In this document: in pieces, positions 11,216-22,573 of the stretch
Layout: every line of letters begins with the position of its first letter
Numbering within the stretch: position 1 is the first letter of the stretch
From: Tragulus kanchil
Taxonomy: Eukaryota; Chordata; Mammalia; Artiodactyla; Tragulidae
Assembly: GCA_022376925.1 (NCBI GenBank)
Contig: JAIOJX010000005.1
Coordinates: 90,555,001 to 90,619,000 of the forward strand
Length of the DNA stretch: 64,000 bases
Direction of reading: 5' to 3'
Made by a program: the position numbers and the translations under genes
Notes under the pieces: generated by a model
What the model saw: only the letters and a program-made list of their open reading frames with translations
Databases searched by the model: none
What the model was told of the DNA's origin: nothing

Positions 11216-12002
11216 GGTCCAAAAAAAAAAAAAAAAGAAATCACTAGCATTCCTAAACACAAACAATAAAAAATCAGAAAATATAAGTACAGATGCAATC
11301 CCCTTCACTAACGCAACCTAAAGAATAAAGTACCTAGGAATAAACAAAAGAACTCTACACAGAAAATTACAAGACACTCATGAGAGAAATTAAAGAAGAC
11401 TTAAACAGATGGAGAGAGATTTCATGTTCCTGGGTCAGAAGAATCAATATTGTGAAAATGACCATACTACCAAATGTCATCTATAGATTCAATGTGATCC
11501 CTATCAAACTACCAATGACATTCTTCACAGAACTAGACCAAAGAACAACACACTTCATATGGAAACACAAAAAACTCTGAACAGCCAACACAATCCTTAG
11601 AAAGAAAAATGGAGCTGGAAAGACCAGCCTCCCTAACTTCAGACTATACCACAAAGCAACAGTCATCAAGACAGTATAGTACTGGCACAAACACAGAAAT
11701 ATAGACCAATGGAACAAGATAGAGAACCCAGAGATAGGTCCAAGCAGCTATGGGTACCTTATTTTTGACAAAGGAGGCAAAAACCTAAAACAGGGCAAAG
11801 ACAGCCTCTTCAACAAATGGTGCTGAGAAAACTGGACAGCTACATGCAAAAAAAATGAAGTTGGAACATTCCCTAACACCATACACAAAGATCAACTCAA
11901 AATGGATTAAACACCTAAATGTAAGACCAGCATCCTTAAAACTCGTAAAGGAGAATATAGGTAAAGCACTCAAGGACATAAAACAAAGCAAGATCTTCTA
12001 TG

Positions 12003-12264
12003 GGGCTTCTGTGGTGGTCCAGTGGGTAAGGACACCGCTTTGCAGTGCAAGGGGCGCCAGTTTGATCCCTGACCTGGGAAGATCCCATGTGCTATAGAAT
12101 GGTTGGACCAATGTATACAACTACTGAGCTTGAGCTCTGGAGCGCATGCACCCAGAGTCGGTGCTCTGCAACAGGAGAGCCCACTGCATTGGGAGGCCCA
12201 CACAGGACAAAGAACAAAGATAAATAAATGGAAGATCAATAGACGTGGCCAAAAAAAAAAAAAA
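12003..12264 (+). mobile_element. CHR-type SINE in the older L1
   Basis: The head is GGGCTTCTGTGGTGGTCCAG and the tail is a 16-base A tract. It is flanked by 13-bp repeats AAGATCTTCTATG at 11990-12002 and 12265-12277. Confidence 0.9.
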
Positions 12265-12574
12265 AAGATCTTCTATGACTCGCCTACTAGAATAGTGGAA
12301 CTAAAAGCAAAAATTAACACGTGGGACCTAATGCAACTTAAAAGCAGAAGAAACTACAAAAAAGGTGAACAGACAACCCTCAGAATGGGAGAAAATAATA
12401 GCAAATAAAACAACAGACAAAGAATTAATCTTCAAATCTACAAGTAACTCAGACAACTCAGTACGGGAAAAATGGACAACCCAATCCCAATCAAAAATTG
12501 GGAAAGGGACCGAAAGAGACATATCTCCAAAGAGGACATACAGATGGCCAAAAAACAGGAAATGATGCTCAACC

Positions 12575-13015
12575 TTGCTTATTGTTAGAGAAATGCAAAT
12601 CAAAACTACAATGAAATATCACCTCACACCCGTCAGAATGGCCATCATTCACAAATCGACAGACAATAAATGCTGGAGAGGGTGCGGAGAGAGGGGAACA
12701 CTCCTGCACTGCTGGTGGGAATGTAGACTGATACAGCCGCTATGGAAAACAGTCTGGAGATTCCTTAAAAAACTAAAACTAGAAGCACCATACGAACCAG
12801 CAATCCCACTCTTAGGCTTATACCCTGATGAAATCAAAACTGAAAGAGGCACCTGTACCCCAATGCTCACTGCAGCTTGCTATACAATAGCTAGAACACA
12901 GAAGCAACCTAGATGTCCACTGATGAATGAATGGATAAAAAAGCCCTGGTACAAATATACAATGGAATACTACACAGCTGTAAAAAGAAATGCAGAAGAA
13001 TCAGTCCTAATGACG
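12575..13015 (+). pseudogene. LINE-1 ORF2 C-terminal fragment
   Basis: An open stretch of 147 codons matching the C-terminus of L1 ORF2, with the C-x3-C-x7-H-x4-C motif. It ends at a premature TAG at 13016-13018. It is part of the older L1 and non-functional. Confidence 0.85.
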
Positions 13016-13079
13016 TAGTTGGATCTAGAACCTATCATAAAAAGTGAAGTCAAAAAGAGAAAGACAAGTACAGTATACT

Positions 13080-13081
<2 letters not shown>

Positions 13082-13112
<31 letters not shown>
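13082..13112. repeat. (TA)n microsatellite in L1 3' UTR
   Basis: About 15 TA units expand the ATATATGGAATCT motif that follows ORF2 in these L1s. Confidence 0.9.
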
Positions 13113-13114
<2 letters not shown>

Positions 13115-13675
13115 AATCTAGTAAGAGCGTAATGATAATACATGCAGTGAAGCGATGGAAAACAAGAATAGAGAATAGATGTATGAACATTGTGGGGAAT
13201 GAACAGTGGGCGGGAGGCGTACAGGGAGTAACATGGAAACCTATACTATCATACATGAAAAAGATAGCTATTGTCATTGTGCTGTGGGAATAGGGGATCC
13301 TGCAGGGGCGCTGTGAGATGGCCTGGAGGGGTGGGATGGGGAGACTGCGAGGAGGGTGGAGGAGGGAGGGGGCCAGGGATATACATATGACTAATCTGGG
13401 ATTATACATATCTGTAAACAACAAAACTCTGTTAAAGTAAAAGTAAAATAAAAACAATTAAAAAAAGAAAAAGAGAATATACACTGCATGGATAGTTACA
13501 TGAATGACTGGAATTAATCTAATAAAAATACTGAATGTTAACCATTCTTAGATCATGTTGGTCCTGTTATTTACTAAATATTTACCGTGCACTGAAGCTG
13601 GTGTAGGAGGTATTAAAATGAATAAAATGTGACCTCCACCCTTGTACTTTTTGCCTTTTCAAAAAGAAATGATCT

Positions 13676-13965
13676 GGGCTTCCCTGGTGGTCCGGTGGGT
13701 AAAGAGTCTGTCTTGCAGTGCAAGGCTCCCCAGTTCAATCCCTGACCCTGGAGGATCTCACGTGCCGTGGAGCAGCTGGACCGGTGTGTCCAACTGCGAG
13801 CCAGTGCTCTGGAGCACATGTGCCCAGAGCTGGTGCTCTGCAGCGGGAGGGGCCACTGCAATGGGAAGCCCACACAGGACAAAAAATATAAAGATGGATG
13901 AAAAATAAATAAATAAACAGAAAGAGGTCAAAATTTTAAGAATATATATATATAAAAGAAAAAAA
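13676..13965 (+). mobile_element. CHR-type SINE
   Basis: The head is GGGCTTCCCTGGTGGTCCGG, the B box is AGTTCAATCCC, and the tail is AAATAAATAAATAAAC followed by A-rich sequence. Imperfect flanking repeats lie at 13661-13674 (AAAAAGAAATGATC) and about 13966-13979. Confidence 0.85.
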
Positions 13966-14214
13966 AAAAAGAAATTATCCACACTTAGAGGGTGTCCAGG
14001 CTCACTAACACTCTGACACGAAGCATTTCTAAGCAAGAATGTCAGATCTTTCATATAGAACCTGAGAGGTGGATAACACTCACTGTCATGATAGTTTACT
14101 CTGCATCACTGAACCATCTCAGAATTCCTAATATTCTGACAGACACCGGCATGCTTGCCTGGCTCTTTACGACTCTTGCTACTACTCCCACTTGTTTCTC
14201 TTTTCTATCCACAG

Positions 14215-14370
14215 GTTTCCTTTCACTCCGTATACTTCCTGAGGAACAAAAGCCTAGGACACACTCATCATGTCTCCTGGATGAGAAAGAGGATAAACAA
14301 ACAAGATTGCCAGAATGTGATGAGAACAAATACTTCCTCATTAGAAAAGAGACAACTGACCTACTTAAAG
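14215..14370 (+). other. Candidate protein-coding exon, host gene unknown
   Basis: A pyrimidine-rich tract ending TTTTCTATCCACAG precedes 14215, and AAAG followed by GTGAGA lies at its end (14371). Both are good splice-site matches. The interval is exactly 156 bases, so it is symmetric in phase. It is open in the frame that continues through 13992-14417, giving a hydrophilic peptide (FLSLRILPEEQKPRTHSS and onward to KETTDLLK). I do not recognise the protein, and the frame runs past both splice sites, so chance is possible. The interval recurs at 15311-15466 through D4. Confidence 0.35.
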
Positions 14371-14771
14371 GTGAGATACAAATGAATAATGCAGTACAGA
14401 CAGTTCCCACCTTATAAACACTGATTTCGAATGACCCAGACACACACTACTTTGCTTCCCCAGTCCCAAACCAGCAAGCTGCTATTGCCATGACCTCTAG
14501 GGGGAGGAAGAGGGAAGAAAACTGAAGGTTTTAGAAAAGTAAAATAAAAACAATTAAAAAAAGAAAAAGAGAATATACACTGCATGGATAGTTACATGAA
14601 TGACTGGAATTAATCTAATAAAAATACTGAATGTTAACCATTCTTAGATCATGTTGGTCCTGTTATTTACTAAATATTTACCGTGCACTGAAGCTGGTGT
14701 AGGAGGTATTAAAATGAATAAAATGTGACCTCCACCCTTGTACTTTTTGCCTTTTCAAAAAGAAATGATCT

Positions 14772-15061
14772 GGGCTTCCCTGGTGGTCCGGTGGGTAAAG
14801 AGTCTGTCTTGCAGTGCAAGGCTCCCCAGTTCAATCCCTGACCCTGGAGGATCTCACGTGCCGTGGAGCAGCTGGACCGGTGTGTCCAACTGCGAGCCAG
14901 TGCTCTGGAGCACATGTGCCCAGAGCTGGTGCTCTGCAGCGGGAGGGGCCACTGCAATGGGAAGCCCACACAGGACAAAAAATATAAAGATGGATGAAAA
15001 ATAAATAAATAAACAGAAAGAGGTCAAAATTTTAAGAATATATATATATAAAAGAAAAAAA
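14772..15061 (+). mobile_element. Copy of CHR SINE 13676-13965 (by D4)
   Basis: Identical by eye at a displacement of 1096 bp. Confidence 0.85.
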
Positions 15062-15310
15062 AAAAAGAAATTATCCACACTTAGAGGGTGTCCAGGCTCA
15101 CTAACACTCTGACACGAAGCATTTCTAAGCAAGAATGTCAGATCTTTCATATAGAACCTGAGAGGTGGATAACACTCACTGTCATGATAGTTTACTCTGC
15201 ATCACTGAACCATCTCAGAATTCCTAATATTCTGACAGACACCGGCATGCTTGCCTGGCTCTTTACGACTCTTGCTACTACTCCCACTTGTTTCTCTTTT
15301 CTATCCACAG

Positions 15311-15466
15311 GTTTCCTTTCACTCCGTATACTTCCTGAGGAACAAAAGCCTAGGACACACTCATCATGTCTCCTGGATGAGAAAGAGGATAAACAAACAA
15401 GATTGCCAGAATGTGATGAGAACAAATACTTCCTCATTAGAAAAGAGACAACTGACCTACTTAAAG
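15311..15466 (+). other. Second copy of candidate exon (by D4)
   Basis: The same 156-base interval with the same splice-like borders as 14215-14370, shifted 1096 bp. If the exon and the duplication were both real, the gene would carry two tandem in-phase copies. Confidence 0.3.
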
Positions 15467-15557
15467 GTGAGATACAAATGAATAATGCAGTACAGACAGT
15501 TCCCACCTTATAAACACTGATTTCGAATGACCCAGACACACACTACTTTGCTTCCCC

Positions 15558-17775
15558 AGTCCCAAACCAGCAAGCTGCTATTGCCATGACCTCTAGGGGG
15601 AGGAAGAGGGAAGAAAACTGAAGGTTTTAGAAAATCAAGGGGTTCAAAATAAAAAGGAGGAAATTGAGAAAAGAAAAGCTTGTCTTCCTAAGCATGAACT
15701 CTGTATTATTATTTGAAAAAGAGAACTACTTCTAATGGGAGTCTTAGCAATAATGTTGCTTTTGGGCTAACTGGTCACTAATGATACGATTCTTAATACC
15801 AGTATTTTAATCAGAGACTCTGACTTTGTCAGCCACAATGGTAGTCAGCATCCTAAGCATAGCATCTTAAGCACAGCATCCTCAGCACCTGTATATACAA
15901 CTCACAACCGCCATATGTACAAGATCCTTGCCACTGTTCACACATGTGAAACAACAAAGGAGCTTCCTCATTCTATGGCAAAAATAAATGACATATACCT
16001 GGGACAGTCAGTACAAAGTCTGATCCCTGGAGGAAGGCCAACTGAAGTAGGAGGAAGGCGAACTGAAGCAGGAGGAAGGGAGTCCAACGCTCAATGAGAA
16101 ATGGATCTGAAAGATACACAATGAAATAGAGAGAAATGGAAGGGGGGATTCTGATGAAGTCATTTTAGCTCCAAGAAGTTATGTACTTCCTAGTTACGTA
16201 AGCCAGTCTACTCGTGCTTAGTATTAATACACTAGGAACTTTGGTTTTTGTCTCATATATACAAGAGCCCTGACTAATACAGCTTCAATCTCAGACCCAC
16301 TCACAGGTTTATTTGCTGCTTGTCTTCTCCCTGATCACTCAGCATGTCTCCACCTGATTTCCCTGAGTTCTGACCTCTCTGTCTCAGGGCTCTGTCCCAA
16401 GGGCAGCTCCGGTAGTCACACTGGCCACTGGCCCTGGATTAGCTTCTCTCTGAAGTTGGCCTACGAGGGGTAAATACAATTCTTCTAGGGGCAGCACCCC
16501 TTACTAGTGGTGTAATCTGGGCCTTATTTTCCTTCCATGTTGGTAGATACAGCCTGAACAGCACTAAGGATAACTGCAAATATTTCATAACTTTTGAAAA
16601 TAGTGGAGATAACACTCTGCAAGTAAAAGAAGCTGCTGGGCTGCAAGTATTTGCACTGGAAGAATAAGTCCCAAACCAGCAAGCTGCTATTGCCATGACC
16701 TCTAGGGGGAGGAAGAGGGAAGAAAACTGAAGGTTTTAGAAAATCAAGGGGTTCAAAATAAAAAGGAGGAAATTGAGAAAAGAAAAGCTTGTCTTCCTAA
16801 GCATGAACTCTGTATTATTATTTGAAAAAGAGAACTACTTCTAATGGGAGTCTTAGCAATAATGTTGCTTTTGGGCTAACTGGTCACTAATGATACGATT
16901 CTTAATACCAGTATTTTAATCAGAGACTCTGACTTTGTCAGCCACAATGGTAGTCAGCATCCTAAGCATAGCATCTTAAGCACAGCATCCTCAGCACCTG
17001 TATATACAACTCACAACCGCCATATGTACAAGATCCTTGCCACTGTTCACACATGTGAAACAACAAAGGAGCTTCCTCATTCTATGGCAAAAATAAATGA
17101 CATATACCTGGGACAGTCAGTACAAAGTCTGATCCCTGGAGGAAGGCCAACTGAAGTAGGAGGAAGGCGAACTGAAGCAGGAGGAAGGGAGTCCAACGCT
17201 CAATGAGAAATGGATCTGAAAGATACACAATGAAATAGAGAGAAATGGAAGGGGGGATTCTGATGAAGTCATTTTAGCTCCAAGAAGTTATGTACTTCCT
17301 AGTTACGTAAGCCAGTCTACTCGTGCTTAGTATTAATACACTAGGAACTTTGGTTTTTGTCTCATATATACAAGAGCCCTGACTAATACAGCTTCAATCT
17401 CAGACCCACTCACAGGTTTATTTGCTGCTTGTCTTCTCCCTGATCACTCAGCATGTCTCCACCTGATTTCCCTGAGTTCTGACCTCTCTGTCTCAGGGCT
17501 CTGTCCCAAGGGCAGCTCCGGTAGTCACACTGGCCACTGGCCCTGGATTAGCTTCTCTCTGAAGTTGGCCTACGAGGGGTAAATACAATTCTTCTAGGGG
17601 CAGCACCCCTTACTAGTGGTGTAATCTGGGCCTTATTTTCCTTCCATGTTGGTAGATACAGCCTGAACAGCACTAAGGATAACTGCAAATATTTCATAAC
17701 TTTTGAAAATAGTGGAGATAACACTCTGCAAGTAAAAGAAGCTGCTGGGCTGCAAGTATTTGCACTGGAAGAATA
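15558..17775. repeat. Tandem duplication D5 (15558-16666 and 16667-17775)
   Basis: Two abutting 1109-bp copies with AGT shared at the join. The first 73 bp overlap the end of D4 copy 2, so that segment occurs three times (14462, 15558, 16667). The unit contains a short GGAGGAAGG-type internal repeat (16031-16082) and no element I recognise confidently. Confidence 0.96.
16180..16285 (+). repeat. Possible MaLR-type LTR end
   Basis: The stretch ends CAAGAGCCCTGACTAATACAG, close to the conserved ACCCTGACTAATACA end of mammalian MLT1/THE1-type LTRs. The rest is too diverged for me to call. A copy lies at 17289-17394 through D5. Confidence 0.3.
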
Positions 17776-18482
17776 AGTGAACAGAACAACAGAATATTTT
17801 GTGTAACCAACGCACACTTGCTTGTTTCATGTTTTTAGTTTTAAAGTTTGTCAATTTTACTTCAGTGTGGAGTCATTTCCTGGAAACTGCATTATCTAGA
17901 ATCTTAAAAACTTTGTGTTTTATAATAAAGGGGAAAAAACTAAAAAACAAACAAATCTGATTTAATTCTACCTTCCTAAGACAAGTATTTCCTTCCAGTT
18001 TGTATGTAATGTATGCATTTTTCCACAGGTGAAATCAGTGACATAATTTTGTCTTTTTGCTTTTTTCACTTATATTAATAAAAAGTCATTCTCTATGTCT
18101 GATTTTCATAAAACATATGTAATATAACTATTGGGTCAAAAATCTATGAGTAACTCTTGCTGTTTCACATAAAATTAGCCAAAGAATTTTCCTGAGTTAC
18201 TCTACCACATGCATGTGTGGGTATGTGTGTATGATGTTTCTCTTGTAATACCGGAGATCCTGTCTTTGGTACTATATTATGTTTCTTTTCTTATGTAACA
18301 TGTAGAGCATGTTATCACTTAACAGACATCATATAAATTAAAATCTGAATTTCAAAAAGAATACTTAAGACCAAAGAAAGGAAACAAAAATAAACCCTGT
18401 AAGTATGTAAATTTTCTACTTCCAAATCTTTTAAACTAATATTATTAACATACACTATTTTTAATTTTTTTTAAAAATATTT
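17776..18482. other. AT-rich sequence, nothing recognised
   Basis: About 700 bases without a recognisable gene or repeat. Some phrases suggest an old LINE tail, but not enough to name one. Confidence 0.5.
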
Positions 18483-18797
18483 ATTTATTTATTTATTTTG
18501 GGCGGGGGTCGGGTTGGGGAGGGAGGGGAGCGGGCGGGCCACTTCCATTGGTCTTTCATTTCTCTGTTTTCATCCATCTTTGTTCTTTGGCCCGTGTGGG
18601 CCTCCCATCGCCATGGCATCTGTCGTTGCAGAGCGCCGGCTCTGGGCGCATGTGCTCCAGAACTCCGGCTCCGTGATTGGACACATCGGTCCAGCCGCTC
18701 CGCGGCACGTGGGATCTTCCCAGGCCAGGGATTGAACCGGCGTCCCTTGCAGTGCAAGGCGGTGTCCTTACCCACTGGACCACCAGGGGAAGCCCTA
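18483..18797 (-). mobile_element. Young long CHR-type SINE, antisense
   Basis: Read on the minus strand it has head GGGCTTCCCCTGGTGGTCCA, B box GGTTCAATCCC, a long middle, a C-rich stretch and an (AAAT)n tail. It is very similar to 8237-8554 and 49484-49816, so it belongs to the youngest subfamily in the window. Confidence 0.9.
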
Positions 18798-18894
18798 TAA
18801 TTTCTTTACCTCTTTTATTTCTTTTAACCTCAACACTTATTGAATTGTGAACCACTGCAAACATTGTTGAAATCTGACACTCATTCTTTTTAAA

Positions 18895-19200
18895 AAAACA
18901 AACAAAAAAACCTTTTTATTTTATATTGGAGTATAGCTGATTAACAAAGTTGTGATAGTTTCAGGTAGAAAGCAGAGACTCAGCCATACACATACATGTA
19001 TCCATTTTCCCCAAAATTGCCCTCCCATCTAGGCTGCCACATAACACTAAGCAGAGTTCCCAGTGCTATACAGTAGGACCTTATTGGTTATGCATTTTAA
19101 CTATAACAGTGTATACATATCAATCCCAAACTCACTTCCCTCTCCCATCCTTCTCTGTTGGCAAGCATAAGTACCTTTCCCTCTTTTAGACATCAAATTT
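18895..19200 (-). mobile_element. LINE-1 3' UTR fragment, antisense
   Basis: The reverse complement of the ruminant L1 3' end type seen in sense at 20432-20690. Shared phrases, as read on the plus strand here, include TATTGGAGTATAGCTGATTA and GTGCTATACAGTAGGACC. Confidence 0.75.
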
Positions 19201-19305
19201 ATAAAGAAGAACCTAATTTTACAGACATACTATCCCACCAATAATCACTCTGGTTTCACAGGGTATTAAAATGAGGATACAAATTATTCATTTTATTAAA
19301 GTGTG

Positions 19306-19522
19306 GAAGTGAAAGTTGTGAAAGTTAAAATGTTAGTCGCTCAGTCGTGTCCAACTCTACAACTTCATGGACTGTAGCCTGCCAGGCTCCCCTGGCCATG
19401 ACACTCCCCAGGCAAGAGTACTGGAGTGGGTTGCCATTTTCTTCTCCAGGGGTCTTCCCATTCAGGGATTCAATGTGCATTGCAGGCACATTCTTTACTG
19501 CATGAGACCCCAGGGAAAGCCA
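19306..19522 (-). mobile_element. Bov-tA SINE, antisense
   Basis: The phrases GTCGCTCAGTCGTGTCCAAC, CTGGAGTGGGTTGCCA and a final CCAGGGAAAGCCA are the reverse complement of Bov-tA. That SINE joins a tRNA-like head to a BovB-derived tail and is restricted to ruminants. It is diverged, so not recent. Confidence 0.85.
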
Positions 19523-20431
19523 CTCTTTCCAAAAAGGAGGTATACTTTATAAAAGACAAAACTGTACCAAAAGGTAAAATCAGAGGAGAAAGCTAGAGGT
19601 TTCCTTTGAGAGGTTTTACTAAGTTACAAAGCAGAGGGATTAACATTTATGAACCAGATTCATCCAAAAATACCCCACGTTTTTCTGATGCTTTATGCAT
19701 CTACCTTCTCTTATTTAAGGTTTGAACTTTGTATCCAAAGCTGTAAAGCTCCAGGGTGCTTTACTGAGGAAGCAGTAACAGGCTAAGGTGAGTTATGTGG
19801 TTGTTGGACATTGGCTCTGGAACAATCTTTAACTTTGGAATTCTACCGAGAATGAGGAGCAGCTCTGGGTTAGACTTATGACAATGAAGAGTGAAATGAC
19901 AGACACGTTAAACAGTTATGGTCAGACTGCAGAGACAAGCAGTCCTAAAATAGACTGTATGCAAACTTGTGAGAGATTTTTCAAGTCCCTATCAGAGAAA
20001 TGTATTATACAGACCTTATAAAAGTAATAAAGGTGCCACATATCTAGTAATATAACAATCACATTCCAAATGCCATCCTATAATGTCTGGATTGAAACTA
20101 TTCATGCACAGGTTTATGTTAAATATATAAAACAGCAAAAAAAATGAAAAAGCCAAAACACTATTTCTAGTTGAAGTGATTCTCCACTGTAAGTTATTGA
20201 GAGGTAATATATGTGAAGGGTTGAGTGCACTCAACCCATCCTTCACTCAGCAAACTTTACCGAGCACCTATTAGGAGTTAGAAATTCAGTGGTGAATAAG
20301 TAAGGGCCTTGCCCTCTGGGAACATACACTTTTCTTCTGTAAAGGACAGAGTAGACTAATAAACAGAACTAATTAAATGACACTAATATATACAACAATT
20401 GTAAAGATCCTAAGCAAGCAATGGCTCTTTG

Positions 20432-20690
20432 AACTTGTGGCTACCAGGGGGGAAAGTGGGCAAGGATAAACTGGGAGGTGGGAGGTTGGGACTGACAAAT
20501 ACACACTACTATATATAAAACAGGTAACTAATAAGGACCCACTGTATAGTACAGGGAACTCTACTCAATACTCTAATGACCTATATGGAAAAGAATCTAA
20601 AAGACTGGATATATGTATAACTGATTCACTTTGCTGTACATCTGAAACACATTGTAAATCAACTATATTCTAATAAATTTTTTTAAAAGA
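20432..20690 (+). mobile_element. 5'-truncated L1 3' end with TSD
   Basis: L1 3' UTR (GTGGCTACCAGG..., CACTGTATAGTACAGGGAAC, TAAATCAACTATATTCTAATAAA) flanked by 12-bp repeats AATGGCTCTTTG at 20420-20431 and 20691-20702. Confidence 0.85.
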
Positions 20691-21558
20691 AATGGCTCTT
20701 TGCACTTTGTAGTGTCTATCATTTTAAAGATCTGTCCAGTCCTTCCCTTCTTCCTCTAGCCTCCACCAGACTAGAGCTGCCACAATGTCTTGTTGGGGGT
20801 CAGGGCAGGCCGCCCCAAAATATGCCAAAATGGCAGAGTGATTATTTTGAATAAAGTACCAAATTCCCACTGCCTGTAAGCTCCAGGGTGCTTTAAAACT
20901 AACAGGCTAAGGTGAGTTATGTGGTTGTTGGACATTGGCTCTGGAACAATCTTTAACTTTGGAATTCTACCGAGAATGAGGAGCAGCTCTGGGTTAGACT
21001 TATGACAATGAAGAGTGAAATGACAGACACGTTAAACAGTTATGGTCAGACTGCAGAGACAAGCAGTCCTAAAATAGACTGTATGCAAACTTGTGAGAGA
21101 TTTTTCAAGTCCCTATCAGAGAAATGTATTATACAGACCTTATAAAAGTAATAAAGGTGCCACATATCTAGTAATATAACAATCACATTCCAAATGCCAT
21201 CCTATAATGTCTGGATTGAAACTATTCATGCACAGGTTTATGTTAAATATATAAAACAGCAAAAAAAAAAAAAAAAAAGCCAAAACACTATTTCTAGTTG
21301 AAGTGATTCTCCACTGTAAGTTATTGAGAGGTAATATATGTGAAGGGTTGAGTGCACTCAACCCATCCTTCACTCAGCAAACTTTACCGAGCACCTATTA
21401 GGAGTTAGAAATTCAGTGGTGAATAAGTAAGGGCCTTGCCCTCTGGGAACATACACTTTTCTTCTGTAAAGGACAGAGTAGACTAATAAACAGAACTAAT
21501 TAAATGACACTAATATATACAACAATTGTAAAGATCCTAAGCAAGCAATGGCTCTTTG

Positions 21559-21817
21559 AACTTGTGGCTACCAGGGGGGAAAGTGGGCAAGGATAAACTG
21601 GGAGGTGGGAGGTTGGGACTGACAAATACACACTACTATATATAAAACAGGTAACTAATAAGGACCCACTGTATAGTACAGGGAACTCTACTCAATACTC
21701 TAATGACCTATATGGAAAAGAATCTAAAAGACTGGATATATGTATAACTGATTCACTTTGCTGTACATCTGAAACACATTGTAAATCAACTATATTCTAA
21801 TAAATTTTTTTAAAAGA
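21559..21817 (+). mobile_element. Copy of L1 3' end 20432-20690 (by D6)
   Basis: The same L1 tail and flanks displaced 1127 bp. Confidence 0.85.
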
Positions 21818-22573
21818 AATGGCTCTTTGCACTTTGTAGTGTCTATCATTTTAAAGATCTGTCCAGTCCTTCCCTTCTTCCTCTAGCCTCCACCAGACTA
21901 GAGCTGCCACAATGTCTTGTTGGGGGTCAGGGCAGGCCGCCCCAAAATATGCCAAAATGGCAGAGTGATTATTTTGAATAAAGTTACTTAACAAATGGCC
22001 AATGCCAGAGGAACACTCTGACCCTCCTTTCTGTCTCCCTGGAAGCAGGAAATAAATCTGTCATGTGGAAGGTGCACTCCCTGCATCTGGTAGTAGAAGG
22101 ACACTTATCGCCAGAGAGAGGAACTTTGGGCCAAGAAGCCTGTAGAAACAAACCTTGTTATTTCTTTAACTGACTACTTCAAGCCCAAACTGTTCAGATT
22201 CCTCACTAATTAAGCACTCAAAACCTAAGTTTCTTTGTCCCATCAATTCCTCACAAACTTATTGTTTGTCTAAAAAATAAAAAGCTGCCTGCTTTGGCCA
22301 CTTGCTGGCTCCTATTTCTATGAGGTCTCCATGCACACAGATTAAAAATATGATTCTTTCTCTCCTGGCAATCTATCTTGTATCAGTCTCTGAGCCCAGT
22401 TTACCAGTCCAGCCAGGAGAACTGGAGCAGAGTAGAGGGCAACATTTCCCCTCCCTACATATACACACACAGTCACACACACTCACGGCTCTGTTCTGAT
22501 GACCCTAAGACTTGGCTTAAGGTTATGAAGTTAGAAACCCCTGCTTTAAAGAAACTGCATGCCAGTTTCTATT

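Larger units (their letters stand above)
138..11236 (+). mobile_element. Full-length LINE-1 retrotransposon (L1-A), interrupted
   Basis: This is an autonomous non-LTR retrotransposon with its parts in the expected order. The G-rich start with a YY1-like site is at about 138-157, a GC-rich 5' UTR follows, then ORF1 (3292-4176), ORF2 (about 5717-9818), a 3' UTR with AATAAA, and a poly(A) tract ending at 11236. Three of the window's tandem duplications lie inside it (933-3045, 4032-6223, 9219-11400). Without those copies and the internal SINEs it would be about 7 kb, a normal full-length size. ORF1 has two stops, and ORF2 carries frameshifts and a SINE insertion, so it cannot move on its own. 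I could not find a convincing target-site duplication. Confidence 0.9.
9219..11400. repeat. Tandem duplication D3 (9219-10316 and 10317-11400)
   Basis: Copies of about 1098 and 1084 bp hold the ORF2 C-terminus, the 3' UTR, the poly(A) and the start of the flanking older L1. The outer boundaries share GACYTAAACAGA with one mismatch. The copies differ in A-tract length (12 versus 16) and by a 19-base run after the tail, present only in copy 1 (about 10141-10160). Confidence 0.95.
11237..13466 (+). mobile_element. Older LINE-1 (ORF2 3' half and 3' UTR)
   Basis: This continues with L1 reverse-transcriptase sequence (KSLAFLNTN-like, then [18 protein letters not shown] at 11428-11481) in broken frames. 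It runs through the ORF2 C-terminus (12575-13015, [18 protein letters not shown] intact) to a 3' UTR with AAAATAAAAA at about 13445. It is more diverged than L1-A and is interrupted by a SINE at 12003. Young L1-A lies directly before it, so this may be an L1-in-L1 insertion. Confidence 0.85.
13439..15630. repeat. Tandem duplication D4 (13439-14534 and 14535-15630)
   Basis: Two abutting 1096-bp copies. The join shares AAAA with the right flank. Each copy contains a CHR SINE and the exon candidate. The last 73 bp of copy 2 are also the start of D5. Confidence 0.96.
19741..21984. repeat. Tandem duplication D6 (19741-20857 and 20874-21984)
   Basis: Copies of 1117 and 1111 bp with a 16-base spacer. 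The first 40 bases of copy 2 are a degraded version of copy 1 (8 bases lost after CCAGGGTGCTTTA). An A-rich run differs: 8 A, TG, 5 A at 20137 versus 18 A in copy 2. Confidence 0.95.

Noticed and set aside
18498..18800. Recurrent open frames with a shared protein (GPCGPPIA...LWAHALQSSGS...)
   Set aside because: The same peptide appears wherever a CHR-type SINE lies antisense. It is translation of SINE DNA, bounded by SINE ends and target-site duplications, not a protein family.
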